Assembly: GCA_028023455.1 (NCBI GenBank)
Contig: JAQFVV010006231.1
Coordinates: forward strand, 8,446,036-8,510,035
Length of the DNA stretch: 64,000 bases
Origin: Epiperipatus broadwayi
Taxonomy: Eukaryota > Onychophora > Udeonychophora > Euonychophora > Peripatidae
Reading direction: 5' to 3'
Shown here piece after piece: positions 13,301 to 25,900 of this stretch. The stretch's first letter is position 1. Each line of letters begins with the position of its first letter. The notes beneath the pieces are model-generated. The model searched no databases, was not told the origin of the DNA, and saw only the letters and a program-made list of their open reading frames with translations. A program made the translations under genes and the position numbers.

Positions 13301-15720
13301 TTAATATAACTCATTTATATTATGCATTTATAACTTATCTGTTATGATTATAATCAGCCTATATAAAGTATAGAACCCCTTTTGTTTGGATTCAACTTTA
13401 ATGTATGTTTTCATTGCGAGATATATCCAATTTGTTCTTTAATTTAAATGATCACTTTTCAAAATTGTGATATGCTGATAAAAGGCTCCTTCCATTGTAA
13501 AATCAACTTGATTTTTTTTATATTTCAAAGAAAAATTACCAGCCTGCTATGATATTTTATCAAACACAAACTTATTATTGTGGGAAATCTCCAATCTCCT
13601 AGTGATAATATATATATGTGATCATTTGGAATTGTTCTTGAAAAGTGCTCTTAAAGAAGAAACAGGATAAATGATCATTAGAGAGGTTAAACTTACAATT
13701 AAGGAAAATTATTTTATTTGGAAAAAAAAGAGAAGACCGCTCAATGTTTTTGTTGTGTCTTTTATATTTTACTATTGTAATGTTTGAAATGTTATGTGTA
13801 TTTAGGATTTATCAAATTCATTTTATTTTATTTTTTATTTGGTTATGTCTGACAGTATAACCATATATTTAAAGATGATGTATGTAAATGATTGTATTCA
13901 TATTTATAATATTTTGAGATATCACAGAAAGGGATTTATGAATGTTTTATAAACATCTATAAGAATAGAGTCTCTACTTGGATATATATATATTATGTAT
14001 TTACCCTTGGATTAGTGCATAATTTCTGTTATTATTATCATAAATTTAAAATTAAATATTTATTTATCTTTCATGCATACATTTGTATTGGTCTTTTCAT
14101 TATACTTTTGCTATATGCATTATAAATATGAGTAAATGTGTTTTAAGATTTGTCATGTGATTGTTACCACAATGCCTTCCTTTTTATTGTTGGTATTTCC
14201 ACTTATAATCATGTATTTATTGTGGCAACTATGTTGGTGATTCCTCATTTTACTTAGATATTATTTGTTAGGCCTTTCCTTATGTTAGCTGTAGACACTA
14301 ATGGTACACTTAGATGTGTGTAGCATCAAACCAGTATTGTTTTTCCCACTTTAGTGTAGGCTTGTTTTCCCATCATGGTCACCCATAAATATTTAGGTAT
14401 TTCAATTTGTGTAATTATATTCTCCTATTCCTTATTATAAATTTTCAAATGACTGTGTGTTGATTAAAATATTGAGTTTGTATTTCTCTATTCCTCCTGC
14501 CTTGTTTAACTAAGATTAAAACAACCTACTTCTTTATATTATATTATTTACATTATAAATTATATTTTAAGAAATTGTACATTAATTTCAATGTAAATAT
14601 ATCTTATTAACTTATTAGCTACAATTATATTATTAGTACATTTAGATGTGCTAATTATCTTTAGTATGCACTACTGATTATTAAATTCAAACTGTAGGAT
14701 GTTTCTCTTTATTTATTTATTTGTATGACCTAAATACATCACAGATAGGTATATTATATATGCATTATATCTAACTTGTGTATTAATTGATATAAAAGTT
14801 TCTTTAATTTATTTTTATTGTAAATAGTAACAGTAAATAATTTATTTTTTGTTAAATTGTAAACTAAAAGAAAATATATTTAGTTTTTATAGTAAATATT
14901 TATTTTATTCCTTAATTACATTTCTGTATCCATCGCCATTTGTTACATCCATATACCAGAAAATCCATTTAAATAGTAAAAGTGTTCAAGTGTATATATG
15001 AGTACGTATTATTTTGAAATTGTCACATAGATGCAATTAATGCAATACATTATGAATGCAATTAAATTAATATAAGATTACTTTATTGATGTTCTTGTTG
15101 TTAGATTACTTAATGATGTGTTTGATCAACAAAATGTCCTTTTATCTGCTGTATCACTTTAGCTTTGCTTTTGTTAGATAATTATTTTAAATTTTAAGAA
15201 AATGATCTTATTTAGTTAATGATATAAAAACCAAAAATAAGATTAATCTTTGCTAGCTGATATTATGTTTAAACCCATCTTTAGATAAACCTGTACTTTA
15301 TTATAAAAGAAGAAAGTGTTGATAAGATGTCAATAAAATAAGAATATCATTGCTATTATCACTGCTATTTAGTTAAAAGAACCTAAATTATGGTATTATT
15401 TTAGATGATCATTGCAAAGTTAGTATTTTTTACAAGTGAATTATTTAATATTTAAGAACCTGAGATTATTATCACTATTCATTATTATTGTTTGTAGAAT
15501 GTAACAATGAATTATCAATCAACCATTGATCTATCCACATCTTGTAAAATAATGTATCAATTACTGTGTGATTAGTATTTGAGAGAACTTATAGTATGCA
15601 TTTAGCCTATAAGAGGAATTACCTTATGTTATATGTTTATTTAATGCATTAGAGTTCTTGTAGTGATTTAGAACTGTGTTTAACCCTACATTTTATTCTA
15701 TGATTGCTTGGTCACTCTTT
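10390..15720. other. Long AT-rich non-coding stretch
   Basis: No recognised coding, RNA or transposon protein remains. Frames at 10761-10967 and 11171-11434 are short and match no family that I can name. Simple repeats are limited to (TA)5-7 tracts (near 11824, 12150, 13280, 13980) and a TTAA-rich run at 12612-12640. CpG is nearly absent throughout. Confidence 0.6.
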
Positions 15721-15765
15721 GGAAGGTTACAATATATATATATTCCTAATTATATTCCTAATTAT

Positions 15766-16104
15766 GTTACATGTAAAAGTATTAATTTGATATATTTGAT
15801 GGAGTGTAGTAGATGTTTAAACCAGTATATAGGTGAGTCAGCAAATAGTTTACATGTCAGAATGACTAATCATAGATTTGACATTTTGCATAAGAATAAA
15901 GATAGACCGGTTTCAAAACATTTTAACTTACCGAATCATTCAATTGATGATTTAAAAGTAGTGATTCTTCAGGAAGGTTTTTCTTCTACAAGGGAGAGGA
16001 AACAAAAGGAGAGTTTTTTTATTTTTAAATTCAAGACCTTAGAACCGCATGGATTGAATTTGAACACTGGAACTATTACATCTCTGGGTTACCTAGTCTC
16101 CTAA
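15766..16104 (+). pseudogene. PLE GIY-YIG endonuclease domain, C-terminal fragment
   Basis: The open frame runs from 15676 to the TAA at 16102-16104; element similarity begins only at VTCKS (15766), because upstream codons come from the target and (TA)n junction. Residues of the 142-codon frame: a Cys cluster CKSINLIYLMECSRC (33-47) holding the GIY-equivalent strand; YIG at 51-53; catalytic-type Arg62 in SLHVRMTNHR; HFNLPNHS (82-89); REKQKES-like end with a candidate catalytic Glu102; then FKTLEPHGLN and the terminal GLNLNTG typical of PLE ends. The domain cuts DNA to prime reverse transcription in known Penelope elements. It has no internal stop, so the insertion is younger than the RTE copies, but without RT and a 5' end it cannot be autonomous. 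Confidence 0.8.
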
Positions 16105-16604
16105 ATGATTTCTATATGTGTGTTTTTTATGTGAAAATTTTCTTATATGAGGTTTTTTTATGTAAAGATTGGTTACATGGATGTTTAATATCTGTGTTTA
16201 ATTGGTTTATAGATAAATAATTAGTTATAAATTATTGTACTTTGCACTAACTATAATTTTTAAAATGTATAAGTATTTTAGTTTTTAATGAATATTAATG
16301 TGAGCACAGCTATTTTTTGTATGTGAGCATAGTTTAATTTTTCTATGTATGCACATATGTATATTTTAATTTTTAATTTTGGATTTTTTATTTTTATATT
16401 TATTTTAATTTAAATAGAATTTAAGCTTGATTAGGAGGGAATGTAGTTTTTTTTTTTTTTTTTTTGTTTGAATTTTGTCATTGATTGGGTAGATATTCTG
16501 TGTTAGATTTTGTGACCAATCAGGGGGGTTTTGTTAAATTTTTAATCTTTTACCAAATCTGTAATTTTTGATTATCGCCATTTTACTGTGTATTTTTTTT
16601 CTTT

Positions 16605-16632
16605 CTGATGAAAACCAGTCCTCTGGTTGAAA
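16605..16632 (+). ncRNA. Hammerhead-ribozyme-like motif in PLE 3' region
   Basis: CTGATGA (16605-16611), one A, AACCAG (16613-16618), loop TCCT, CTGGTT (16623-16628), GAAA (16629-16632). This is the hammerhead core order: CUGAUGA, stem II, GAAA. Stem II has six perfect pairs. One extra A lies between the heptad and stem II. Beyond GAAA a minimal stem III is possible (ATA with TAT across a 3-nt loop, 16632-16640), giving a candidate cleavage base near 16641. I could not find a convincing stem I, so self-cleavage activity is doubtful. Confidence 0.55.
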
Positions 16633-17264
16633 TATTATATTATTTATTGGATTTATGTCTTTATTTTTTTGTTTTATATATATATATAGGAAGGTTACAA
16701 GATATATATATTGAAGCGAAATCTGTTGCACACATTTGGCTTCACTTTCTAATAATGTTTGAAACCTCCAAACATGGGTTCAAACCTAATTATTTAATTA
16801 TAGACCACTGGGGAGTAAAGGTATACCAATGCACGTGATTGTTTATGTATTTGTAAACTTTAAATTCATTTAAAATTAATATGCATAAAAAAAATTATAT
16901 ATTTTCATTACGGTAAACAATCATGCGTATGTGTGTGTAACAGATAAACTTTAATAATTTAAAGCGTTGCATAATGTATATTTTATTCATATAAATATTT
17001 TAATAGAGAGAAAGTTCGAGAGTGTGACGTAAAATTAGTAAATAAAAGACTTACCGTCTTCCAAATTCTAAAAGAAATCTGTTTTATTATAATATAGATT
17101 TATTTAAACGTCATGATTAGTTAACGTTGATTCCGCAGGTCTATTTTCAGCCTAAAGTAGATCAAAACCAACTCTCGAACTTAATCTCATTTGTAGTCCA
17201 AAATATGCTGTATCATTGTAGTTATTAAAACATCCGGGAACTACCCATCGGCGGTGACAACGAG

Positions 17265-17272
17265 TATAAATA
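17265..17272 (+). promoter_or_regulatory. Possible TATA box
   Basis: TATAAATA lies in a locally GC-richer setting (CGGCGGTGACAACGAG just upstream), about 270 bases before a Met codon in good Kozak context at 17538. In AT-rich DNA such a match is expected by chance, so support comes only from its position in the CpG-retaining block. Confidence 0.25.
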
Positions 17273-17537
17273 CAACCACATTTTCTAACTAAGGCGGAGA
17301 CATGTCATTTTTTCTAACGCGTTGCTAAGGGGAAGTCATGCCCCTCTGAACGGTAACATGACGAGCTAGTAAAACATAGATTTGCTTCCCCGGATCTCTC
17401 CAAAAATCTAACCGATGCCTAAATACTCGGAAACCATCGTTCATAAATTACTGCCAAAATGAACTTTATATTGAATAAAGAATGGACTGAAACCTTAATT
17501 TCATCAATTTGTAGCTAAATTAACTCTTTTATCAAAC

Positions 17538-17585
17538 ATGGAACCAACACGTGCGCACCCAGCTGGAAATTCATCGGAAAGAAAG
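17538..17585 (+). CDS. Possible first coding exon
   Basis: ATG at 17538 has A at -3 and G at +4 (AAACATGG), a strong Kozak context. The frame reads MEPTRAHPAGNSSERK (16 codons) and ends at AAG followed directly by GTAATT, a possible 5' splice site in phase 0. The stretch is CpG-containing and less AT-rich than the genome around it. Upstream ATGs (for example 17459) open only short frames, which is a point against efficient use. I do not recognise the peptide, and the next exon is not certain. A chance frame with a chance donor remains quite possible. Confidence 0.25.
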
Positions 17586-18490
17586 GTAATTCCCTGCCGC
17601 AAAAATGAACTTTCATCTTAATAACCTTTTCTATTGTAAAATATAAATGTAAACCCCCAAGAATGTTATTTCCCATCAGCTAATGTATGTCTTTTAAACA
17701 TTTCTAGTTCTGAAATTTTTCCTAATGTAAAAATGTAATTGCTTATTTCTCTATCGGTAATGCTAAGCCGATTAACTGCCTAAACAATGACCTCTTTTCT
17801 TTTTGATTTCTTTTTGTTTTATATGTAAACTGTAATTCTTACTTTATAAACTTGAATGCTAGGTTCTCACTCTCCTTGTATTTTTATTTTAATGCGGCAA
17901 TGTTTATTTAATATTATGCAAATCATATCAAATTTTAGTATGCTAATAACTCGATCTGGCGAATCAATCCTATTTATTTTTGCTATTCTGCCATTGCGGA
18001 ATATTTAATCATAAACGTAAGCTTTCTTACATTATAAAATTCGCCCGATCGAGAGATATTCCTAAACTATATTTTATTAATGAATATTATGCTTTTCACT
18101 GCTATTTAAAATAAATAATTTACTATTGCTCCACGCTATGTCTAAATGATTCATTTTATAAGTAGCCCGCCATCTAACGATAATTTAAGTCACTTATTTC
18201 TCGGGCGGATTAATATGCGTTTAACGAAGGAATTTTAATGTTTTTAATATTTTATCCTTAAGATATTAAACAAATTCTTTAAGTAAGTTGTATGCCCCCG
18301 TTTGGGACTGCTTTTAAATCATTATTTCATTACGTTAGACTTAATTAGTATTTTAAGGCTGTATAAATCAGGGTAAATCAAACCTGACAGCTTTCGTAAC
18401 GTGTCCCGGTGATAACGTTCTTAATTCAAAAATGGCTTTGTCATACTTTCTCTCGTTAATGGAATATATATATAGCACAATTCTCGACAG

Positions 18491-18530
18491 AGCGTGGAGG
18501 CCCCAGCTCTTACAGATTGTCTTAGGTTAG
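18491..18530 (+). CDS. Possible small internal exon
   Basis: TTCTCGACAG precedes 18491 as a possible acceptor, and GTAAGC follows 18530, a good donor match. The 40-nt interval is open in the frame that would follow the phase-0 donor at 17585, reading SVEAPALTDCLRL. It is GC-rich compared with its surroundings. The pyrimidine tract before the acceptor is weak and broken by a (TA)n run. No protein family is recognised. It is offered as a candidate only. Confidence 0.2.
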
Positions 18531-19899
18531 GTAAGCGCTGCTATGTTAACATTTGACGAGTCGGAACCATAGTATCTTGCCAACCAATTCCCAATGCTAT
18601 CCGTGACAAGTGCGGATAAGCTTATTTTTCTTCGCTCCCAAATTGATGAAGCTCCTCGTCCGCTCAGGCCTTATCATGCGGGTCACACGTTATCATTCCT
18701 ATCCTTTCATATGGCTCAGATGTCTATAAGCCGTAATGATATAATTTCCCTAAGCCATCCCAAAAATTCTCATTATAGTTTAAATTTAATTAACTTTATT
18801 ATATATATTATCGCTTATTAGCGCTACCCATCCTTCGTTCAACCGCTATTAATACATCATTAATTAACTATTGAGAAAATCTATAAATGTTGACTCGCAC
18901 GACAATATCAAAATGATCATGCTTTTCCTATTTCTCTTCGCAGATAAGAAATAAATGAATCATCTCATAATGTTCCAAAATAATTGATCTATAATTAATG
19001 TACCTTCCATGAAATCCAAATGTAATCAAAACTTGTTAGATCATTTATTATTTAAAATATAATCGTTATAAAAGCTCGTGTATAGTTATCAAATTATGTT
19101 ATATTCATCTTAATTTAAATGTAATCATATGTTGAATAAAAATCCTCGTACTGTTATTAAGTTTGGTCATATTCTATGTAATTTAAAATCTTATAAGCAT
19201 TCATTCTAAAAGCTATTGTCATTGGTTAGTTTCCTTAATTTGGGAATATCATAGCGTGAGTAATAGCAACCCATTAAATCACATTAGCATATTAAGCCAC
19301 ATCTGTTCAAATAATTAATTTATCATTATGTATATTTAGTGGTGCATATCCATCAAACCTTGTTATGTTATCCGGTTTGACATGGAATGCCCAAGTGACC
19401 ATAAGTGAAACCTAAATCGAGTGTTCAATATATATAATTTCTAATTCATTGTAAATCTCCATATCTAGTGATTCACATGATTAATCAATTATTATTAATA
19501 TTACGTTTAATAAATTTACATTTAATAAGCTATTTTCTGGATATTTTTGTTGGTTTGTGTGTGCACATCTATCATTACTTTGCGTTATCAATTAGTTAAG
19601 CCATAGGTCTCTTGTATCTTTGCTGAACCTTTCTGGGCCAGAGTAAATTGAAGGGTAGGCTGCTATCATCAGAAATGTTGTTTGTAATGTGATAGACTTG
19701 GGAAGTGGGCAATAGGGCGGAGTTCATGAGTATCCCTGACCTGTGTATCTCGTATATGATTGAACTCTAGGTACTTTTGCTTAGGTCCTAATTCTTGTTA
19801 GACGAACATACAATTCTGACCAGTACAATATATATATATTGTAAGCTTATATTGTAAGCTTCTCCCTGATCTATCTGGTCATCAACAAATCATGCCGTA

Positions 19900-22815
19900 C
19901 ATTTTAGTGACTAAATTCTCCTATGCAACCTATCATACTCTCATTATCAAGAATATAAGCATGAAGAAACAAAAATGTAAAACTAACGAAATGATTCCTG
20001 TATTGGATAAAACTAGCATGAAACTATAGATCTAAAGAAGATCACAAGGTGATTAATAAAGATAATAAATTCTGATCAAACCAGCTTTAAAATCCACACA
20101 AACAAAATGTGATGAGTTAAATTTGATGATCAGCAAACTATTGAATAACTAATAATTATATCTCTGGAATGATTATGAAAATTAAACTTATAAATGAAAT
20201 GATAAGTAAATTATGATGCAGACGACTAAAGGATGATGGAAAGAAGTAACAATTAAATGGTGGAATGAAATGAGTCTAAGAATGAAGAAAAAAGAATGAA
20301 GATGTATGAGAATAATGAATGATTAAGATGATAATAGAATAAAAGTTAATGAATAGTTAAGATGATAAAAGAATAAAAGTTAATGTATGATTAATCAAGT
20401 ATGATAATGAATTAATGTCAAATGAGAATGAATAACTAAAAGAACGATCAAGATGAAATTGAAGAATAATGTCAATGATGGAGACTGAAATCTTAAACTA
20501 TAAACTAATATGAGATTAATTGATAAAAAATAAGCTAAATAAAAATAGGGATTTCAAGCTTGACACAACCAGAATATTTATCATGAAGTTAAAACAAACT
20601 ATCCATTTTATGCCAAAAGAAGTAGTTTACATCTTAAAGTTTAGTTGACTTTCATAAAACAGTGAAAGTAATCTATTTCAAGTCAACTTATAATATAACT
20701 AGATATAAAATTTATTACAAATTTAAATTCTACCTTGAAACTTAACAACTAATTCTTCTCAGGGTTCTAACACTCAAAATCATTATACAAAATATATTTG
20801 GGTCAGTAAGAGGGTTTTTACCGCTACCCAAACATAATGCACATAACAGCTCTCAATATAAACTTAAATTAAGAACTATATTTAGCAGTTACACATAAAC
20901 TTTATGAACTCAATAACTTTTATACTTTAATATTTGAGAAATGGGAATAACTTTTTAATAAATAAATACAATAACTTACCAAATTCCTTCTCTTAATGAA
21001 TGATAGCTCTGTATTTAACTAAACCAATTAGATCAATATTATATTTATCTTTTAATCTATTACTTAAAATAATCTGTACTCTAATTTATTAACATTTTGA
21101 TTATTGTGTGATAATGCATTAGATGTACTAATAAATTATAAGGCTTAACAAAATTATTATGATATAGCATAATATAGTTAATAATACTATATTGGTCGAT
21201 GATGATTTCAATTTATAATCTTTTGATATGTCAATAGCAATAACAATAATAGAGTATATATGTGGTAATTAGCAATAAGACTACAGGCAACTAAATAAAT
21301 TTTTAAATACAACAAACTTTATTTACAATATTTACAAATTTTAATTCAAAGACATGGCATGAAATAAAATCAATACATTTAAGTAAAAGAACTTATGGAT
21401 GGGAAAATACTTAGTATCCCATTAACCATACTTTTAGTCAATGCGACTAACTTAGACAATCATCTTAAGAGTATCACTTACTACTATTTAATTTCTCCTG
21501 AAAAAAAAATGAAATAATGACACTTCTTCAAGGTGAACTAGCACTTGAATTACAACTAACAGTATATTTAGAACTTTAGGATATGCACCAAGTTTAAATT
21601 TAGAATTAAAATTATAAAAGTAGTGCATTATACCATCCATTTTTTTATCAGAATATGATAAGGGCAATTATCATATTCTGCACAATTACTAACTGATTAA
21701 TATTTGAAATGAATAAGTTTGGTATATTAAAGAACAGACATTAAAAGTCAAATACACACAGATCTCACTAAAACATTACCTATGTCCACAACTCAATTAT
21801 TGAATACTTAAATGATCTTACCCATCCATTGTCAAATCATTATTTGATGAAGATGAATCTATACAGTCAATTTCCATCTCTTGCTTTTATATCTATAAGT
21901 TCTATAATTATTAATAGATCTTAGTTTGATCTGTCTATAACTGATAATGATCCTACAACATAATAAAACACTATAACAATTAAGATAACACTACAGATAA
22001 ATCTGTTCTTAAAACTAACATTATTTTATACTTGCTATATGATCTTTGAACTACTATACTTCACCATACATGGTGGAAAAACTAACTCTATATCATCATG
22101 AGGGAATTAATACTAAAAAGGGAGGCTCTATAAAACAACATGACAGTTGTATAATAATATGGCTAATTCTACTACCTCTCTATGGGTATACACATGTGTG
22201 GGCTTTTCCTCATCACAGAAAAAAATAGAATTCAGACCATGGATATCTTTCCTTTTAGGATTATTTATGCTGAAAAGCATTAATTATTACTTAGCCTCTA
22301 CCAGTCTTTCTTCTCATGGGATCAGCAATAGGTGATTCTCCATCAGCCCATGCTCAACATTAATTTTAATCTATTGGATGCCATTCTATTGGAACATCCT
22401 ATCAGCTAAAAACTGTCACTAATCATTCTCAATATTATAGCAAGGTAAAACAATACCAACAATATTAGGGGAGATATACATATTCCATTTTACAATGCAA
22501 AACCATTAATGTATCAATAGACAAACCAAAAATACATATGTCAAATGATTGTTAATTATTTTAAAATGACAACTATACTTTTGTTAGAGAAAGCACAATG
22601 TATTTAAGCAATAAAAATCAAACCTACATTTGTATTCAAAGTGGACAAGTTCATTTCTATGTAAAATTAAGAAATAAAAAAAAATTTAGATCAATTTTTT
22701 CTTTTATATAAGAAAATAATTTGGTCATTCTAATATATATCTTTGATAAAATGTCTGCATATTCGCCCTTTAATAAAATACACTAAAATTGGTTTTAAAA
22801 TATGAGAGAAATAAA
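19900..22815. other. AT-rich non-coding DNA, purine-rich in part
   Basis: No recognisable gene. About 20150-20540 is markedly A/G-rich on the plus strand and includes a tandem pair of roughly 34 bases (20322-20390) sharing AGATGATAA, AGAATAAAAGTTAATG. Two overlapping frames at 22046-22335 are short and unrecognised. Confidence 0.5.
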
Positions 22816-22819
22816 TATT

Positions 22820-22834
22820 TCTTCTCTCTCTCCC

Positions 22835-22931
<97 letters not shown>
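22820..22931. repeat. (CT)n(TA)n microsatellite
   Basis: A CT tract (about 22821-22856) passes directly into an uninterrupted TA tract ending near 22930, over 35 TA units. Such tracts are unstable and commonly polymorphic. Confidence 0.95.
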
Positions 22932-22932
<1 letters not shown>

Positions 22933-25900
22933 ATGATATATATAGACTATATTTTCCCTTAATTGGGAAAATAACAAAAATACATCTAATAATATATGTA
23001 TATATCTTTATACATTTTTATATCTTTGAACTCAATATATTTTTATACCATGCCCCAATAAAGCATATATGTTTAAAAATAAAATTCCAAAATAACACAT
23101 GACATAAGTAATATACATGACATAGCAGTAACAAAAAAATAATAAACAAACATTTTCTTCCATTAAATTTTATACAATTCATCCAAGTTATTTCATCCTT
23201 GTGAGTTGAAATGATAATAACTGATATTATGATGAGCAAACATTCCAGATAAAGCGTATATATGTTTATTATCCTGTTGGATGTATAATAACACAATATT
23301 CACCACTTATCCAAAGGCAAAAATTATTTTATGGTTTCTGTACTGATAATTAATAAGATAATTAAAATTCACACTTCCAATTGTAACAGACTTAAAAGGA
23401 TAAGTTTATCTACTTTTCTTTAGATAATTTTCCTGAATAACTCTTTAAGTTATTGTAATCTTCAACAAACTTTTAAAGACCTTTATTGATTTATTCTGTT
23501 AACATTTCAAGTGAAGTATAACTAAAATCATTTATTTACATTTGAATTCTGATAATTTTTCTTGAAAATGAGTAGAATTTTATTACACTTAACATTTTTA
23601 AACTATTTTTAAAATCTTACTTATACGCATTGCACGGAAAACTTCTATAAGTAAATAATTATTTTGTTTCATTTTTATCAGCAAAGCATGATATGATTAA
23701 CAATATTAAAAGAAATTTATCCAATCATTACTATGATATCTTGAGTACTTTTAATGAATTTGTAGTTGTTTATTTTTTAATCATTACACAAAATTGGCAC
23801 TATGAAAAATCGGCAGATGAGAATAGAGATAAAATCACGCAATTATTTTTTTTTTACTTTATTAAAAGTTATATGATATAAAATGACTTTTGATTTTATT
23901 TATAATATCTTCTGAAATCCCTTTTTAAAATTATTTTGAATTTATTTTCTTGAAATTACGATTTTCAAACGAACATCTGTTCTGCTTTATATTTACTAAT
24001 GGCGCAAAAATACAAACATTATCAACTTTTTAGTCTACTTATAAATAATTTGTGCATCATTTTCAAAGAAGAGATTTTAAAATATACACAACATAAAAGC
24101 AAAAGCTTACTTTTTCTTGAATTTTCCTGGGTTTGAAGCAATACTTATTTAGATAAAGACTTATCCCCATGGCTTTCATTTCCTTCTCCAGTATGAATCC
24201 TAGGAAGTATGTGGTCGTAGAAATGGTGCTTAAAATGATAGCAATGTTTTTAGATTTATTCCAGCATTTCTAGATAGCAAGATATTATAATTCCATTCAA
24301 TTAGATTCCAGAATTTTCTGATTTTTAGGTTTTTTTTCTCCTTATTTTAGATCACAGTTGAGTTATGTGGTTGCTTAGTTCTTGTTTTTCTTAATCAACC
24401 CCCCCCCCCACCTTTATTTAGATAATATATAGCTTGTTTTACAATGAATTGTGGGAGTAATTAAACCAATAATCTTGGTGTGAATAATTAATATTACCCC
24501 CTCTGGCTTCATTTTTAATAACTACCCATAATATCAAAAACTATTTTCAATTCACTACAAAAAAAAATATGCTTAAGAATTAACTGTAACAATTCATTTT
24601 ACAAGATTTACAAATTTGATTTAATTATTTATTTATTTCAATTGCTATTCAACAATAATAAAATAGCAATATATTTATCTTCCACTTAAATAATATTTTT
24701 AAATTGTTGTTTTATCCCTAGTTTCAAACCTACACTGGGTTTGAAATCTCATCTCCACTCAAGCAATTTCCTAGTGCATTCAAAACAATCTTTATTTAAA
24801 GGCCACTTTATTAGGATTTTAATGCCAAATATATCATCATTTAAAATTTTGGATTATTTAATACAGGGACCAGAATAAAAGGTCACAATATATATATATA
24901 TAATTGATATTCATTTATTAATACTTAAAACAAATAAAGTTGTATGATTATTGTCCATTTGTGCAAATGGATTAATTGATTAATAACATTCAAGTGAGAC
25001 AAGATAAACTGAATATAATATTGAATTTCAACTGACTATATTATAAAATTTATTTAAAGTAACTATATCACATAATCCAGAAATCAAATCCTAGGATTGA
25101 CAAGTGAATATGGTTACATTATTTTTTTGTAGTGAATTCAATAGTTATTATTTAATTGGATATAAACTTTATATGGTAATCATAATCAAATATTTGTGTT
25201 TTATCTAAATTATTATTGATTGGATAAATACTGCATTGAGTTCATGGTCGGTCAATGAGATCTTAATCTTATTCAATTATAAAGCTGATAATAATATATT
25301 TTGTTCTATTATAAAACAGAATGATTTGCTTTAATTATATTTAAATTTAGTTGATATGAATCGTAAATCCATATAATAAATACTAAAAATTCTTTTTATA
25401 TGTTGTACAGTTTTAAATAAATTAATATGATTAATTAATTGTACTTAAGTAAATAACCAATTCTGCTGTTTCTTTTATATACTGGTATGATTGGATATTA
25501 TAAATTCAAGATTGCCTTTTTGATTTAATGATATTATATCATTATTAAATATTTTATCTTGTTATAAATAGTAAATTAATATATGAGTATAACATAGCTG
25601 AGTTAATATTATTTATCATTTTATTAAACTATGATTTAAAATTAATTATTGGGTCATATATTTATTTAGATATTATGAATTTTGTAAACTTATATGGCAT
25701 ACTAATGCTGTTATTTCAATCATTCTTGAATTATTTGATTTAGATATCAACATTATTAAATTTTAGTATAAGTTTATATTATTATAAGCAATGTTTGATT
25801 CATTAGGTATATTAGAATTTGATTGTTGAATGATTTATCATTATTTTTATTTGATTATAAGTGAAATATATTTTAAGCATATATCGTTGTTTTGAGAGAA

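Larger units (their letters stand above)
15721..16712 (+). mobile_element. 5'-truncated Penelope-like retroelement with flanking direct repeats
   Basis: The block is bounded by direct repeats. The left one (15721-15743) reads GGAAGGTTACAATATATATA then TATT; the right one (16689-16712) reads GGAAGGTTACAAGATATATA then TATT. Between them lie the GIY-YIG endonuclease end (15766-16104), a T-rich 3' region with a long T tract (about 16447-16465), a hammerhead-like motif (16605-16632) and a TATATATATA tail. The simplest reading is insertion of a 5'-truncated PLE into a (TA)n-containing target, with duplication of about 23 bp. PLEs are known to carry a GIY-YIG domain after an RT domain and often hammerhead ribozymes in their terminal repeats. 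The RT domain is absent here. Confidence 0.75.
16750..19900. other. CpG-retaining, less AT-rich block
   Basis: Unlike the DNA to its left, this block keeps many CpG dinucleotides (for example around 17230-17420, 17990-18060, 18480-18700) and has fewer long A/T runs. It contains the possible promoter and exon candidates listed separately. An inverted pair GTTCGAGAGT/ACTCTCGAAC lies at about 17018 and 17172. The 75-codon frame at 18594-18821 is open through this block but resembles nothing that I know. Possible explanations are a gene start, regulatory DNA, or a young insertion that has not yet lost CpG. Confidence 0.45.

Noticed and set aside
17051-17078. Minus-strand 13-nt microexon (TTTCTTTTAG before, GTAAGT after)
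   Set aside because: Good splice-like ends, but a 13-nt segment alone in AT-rich DNA is too likely by chance, and no partner exon was seen.
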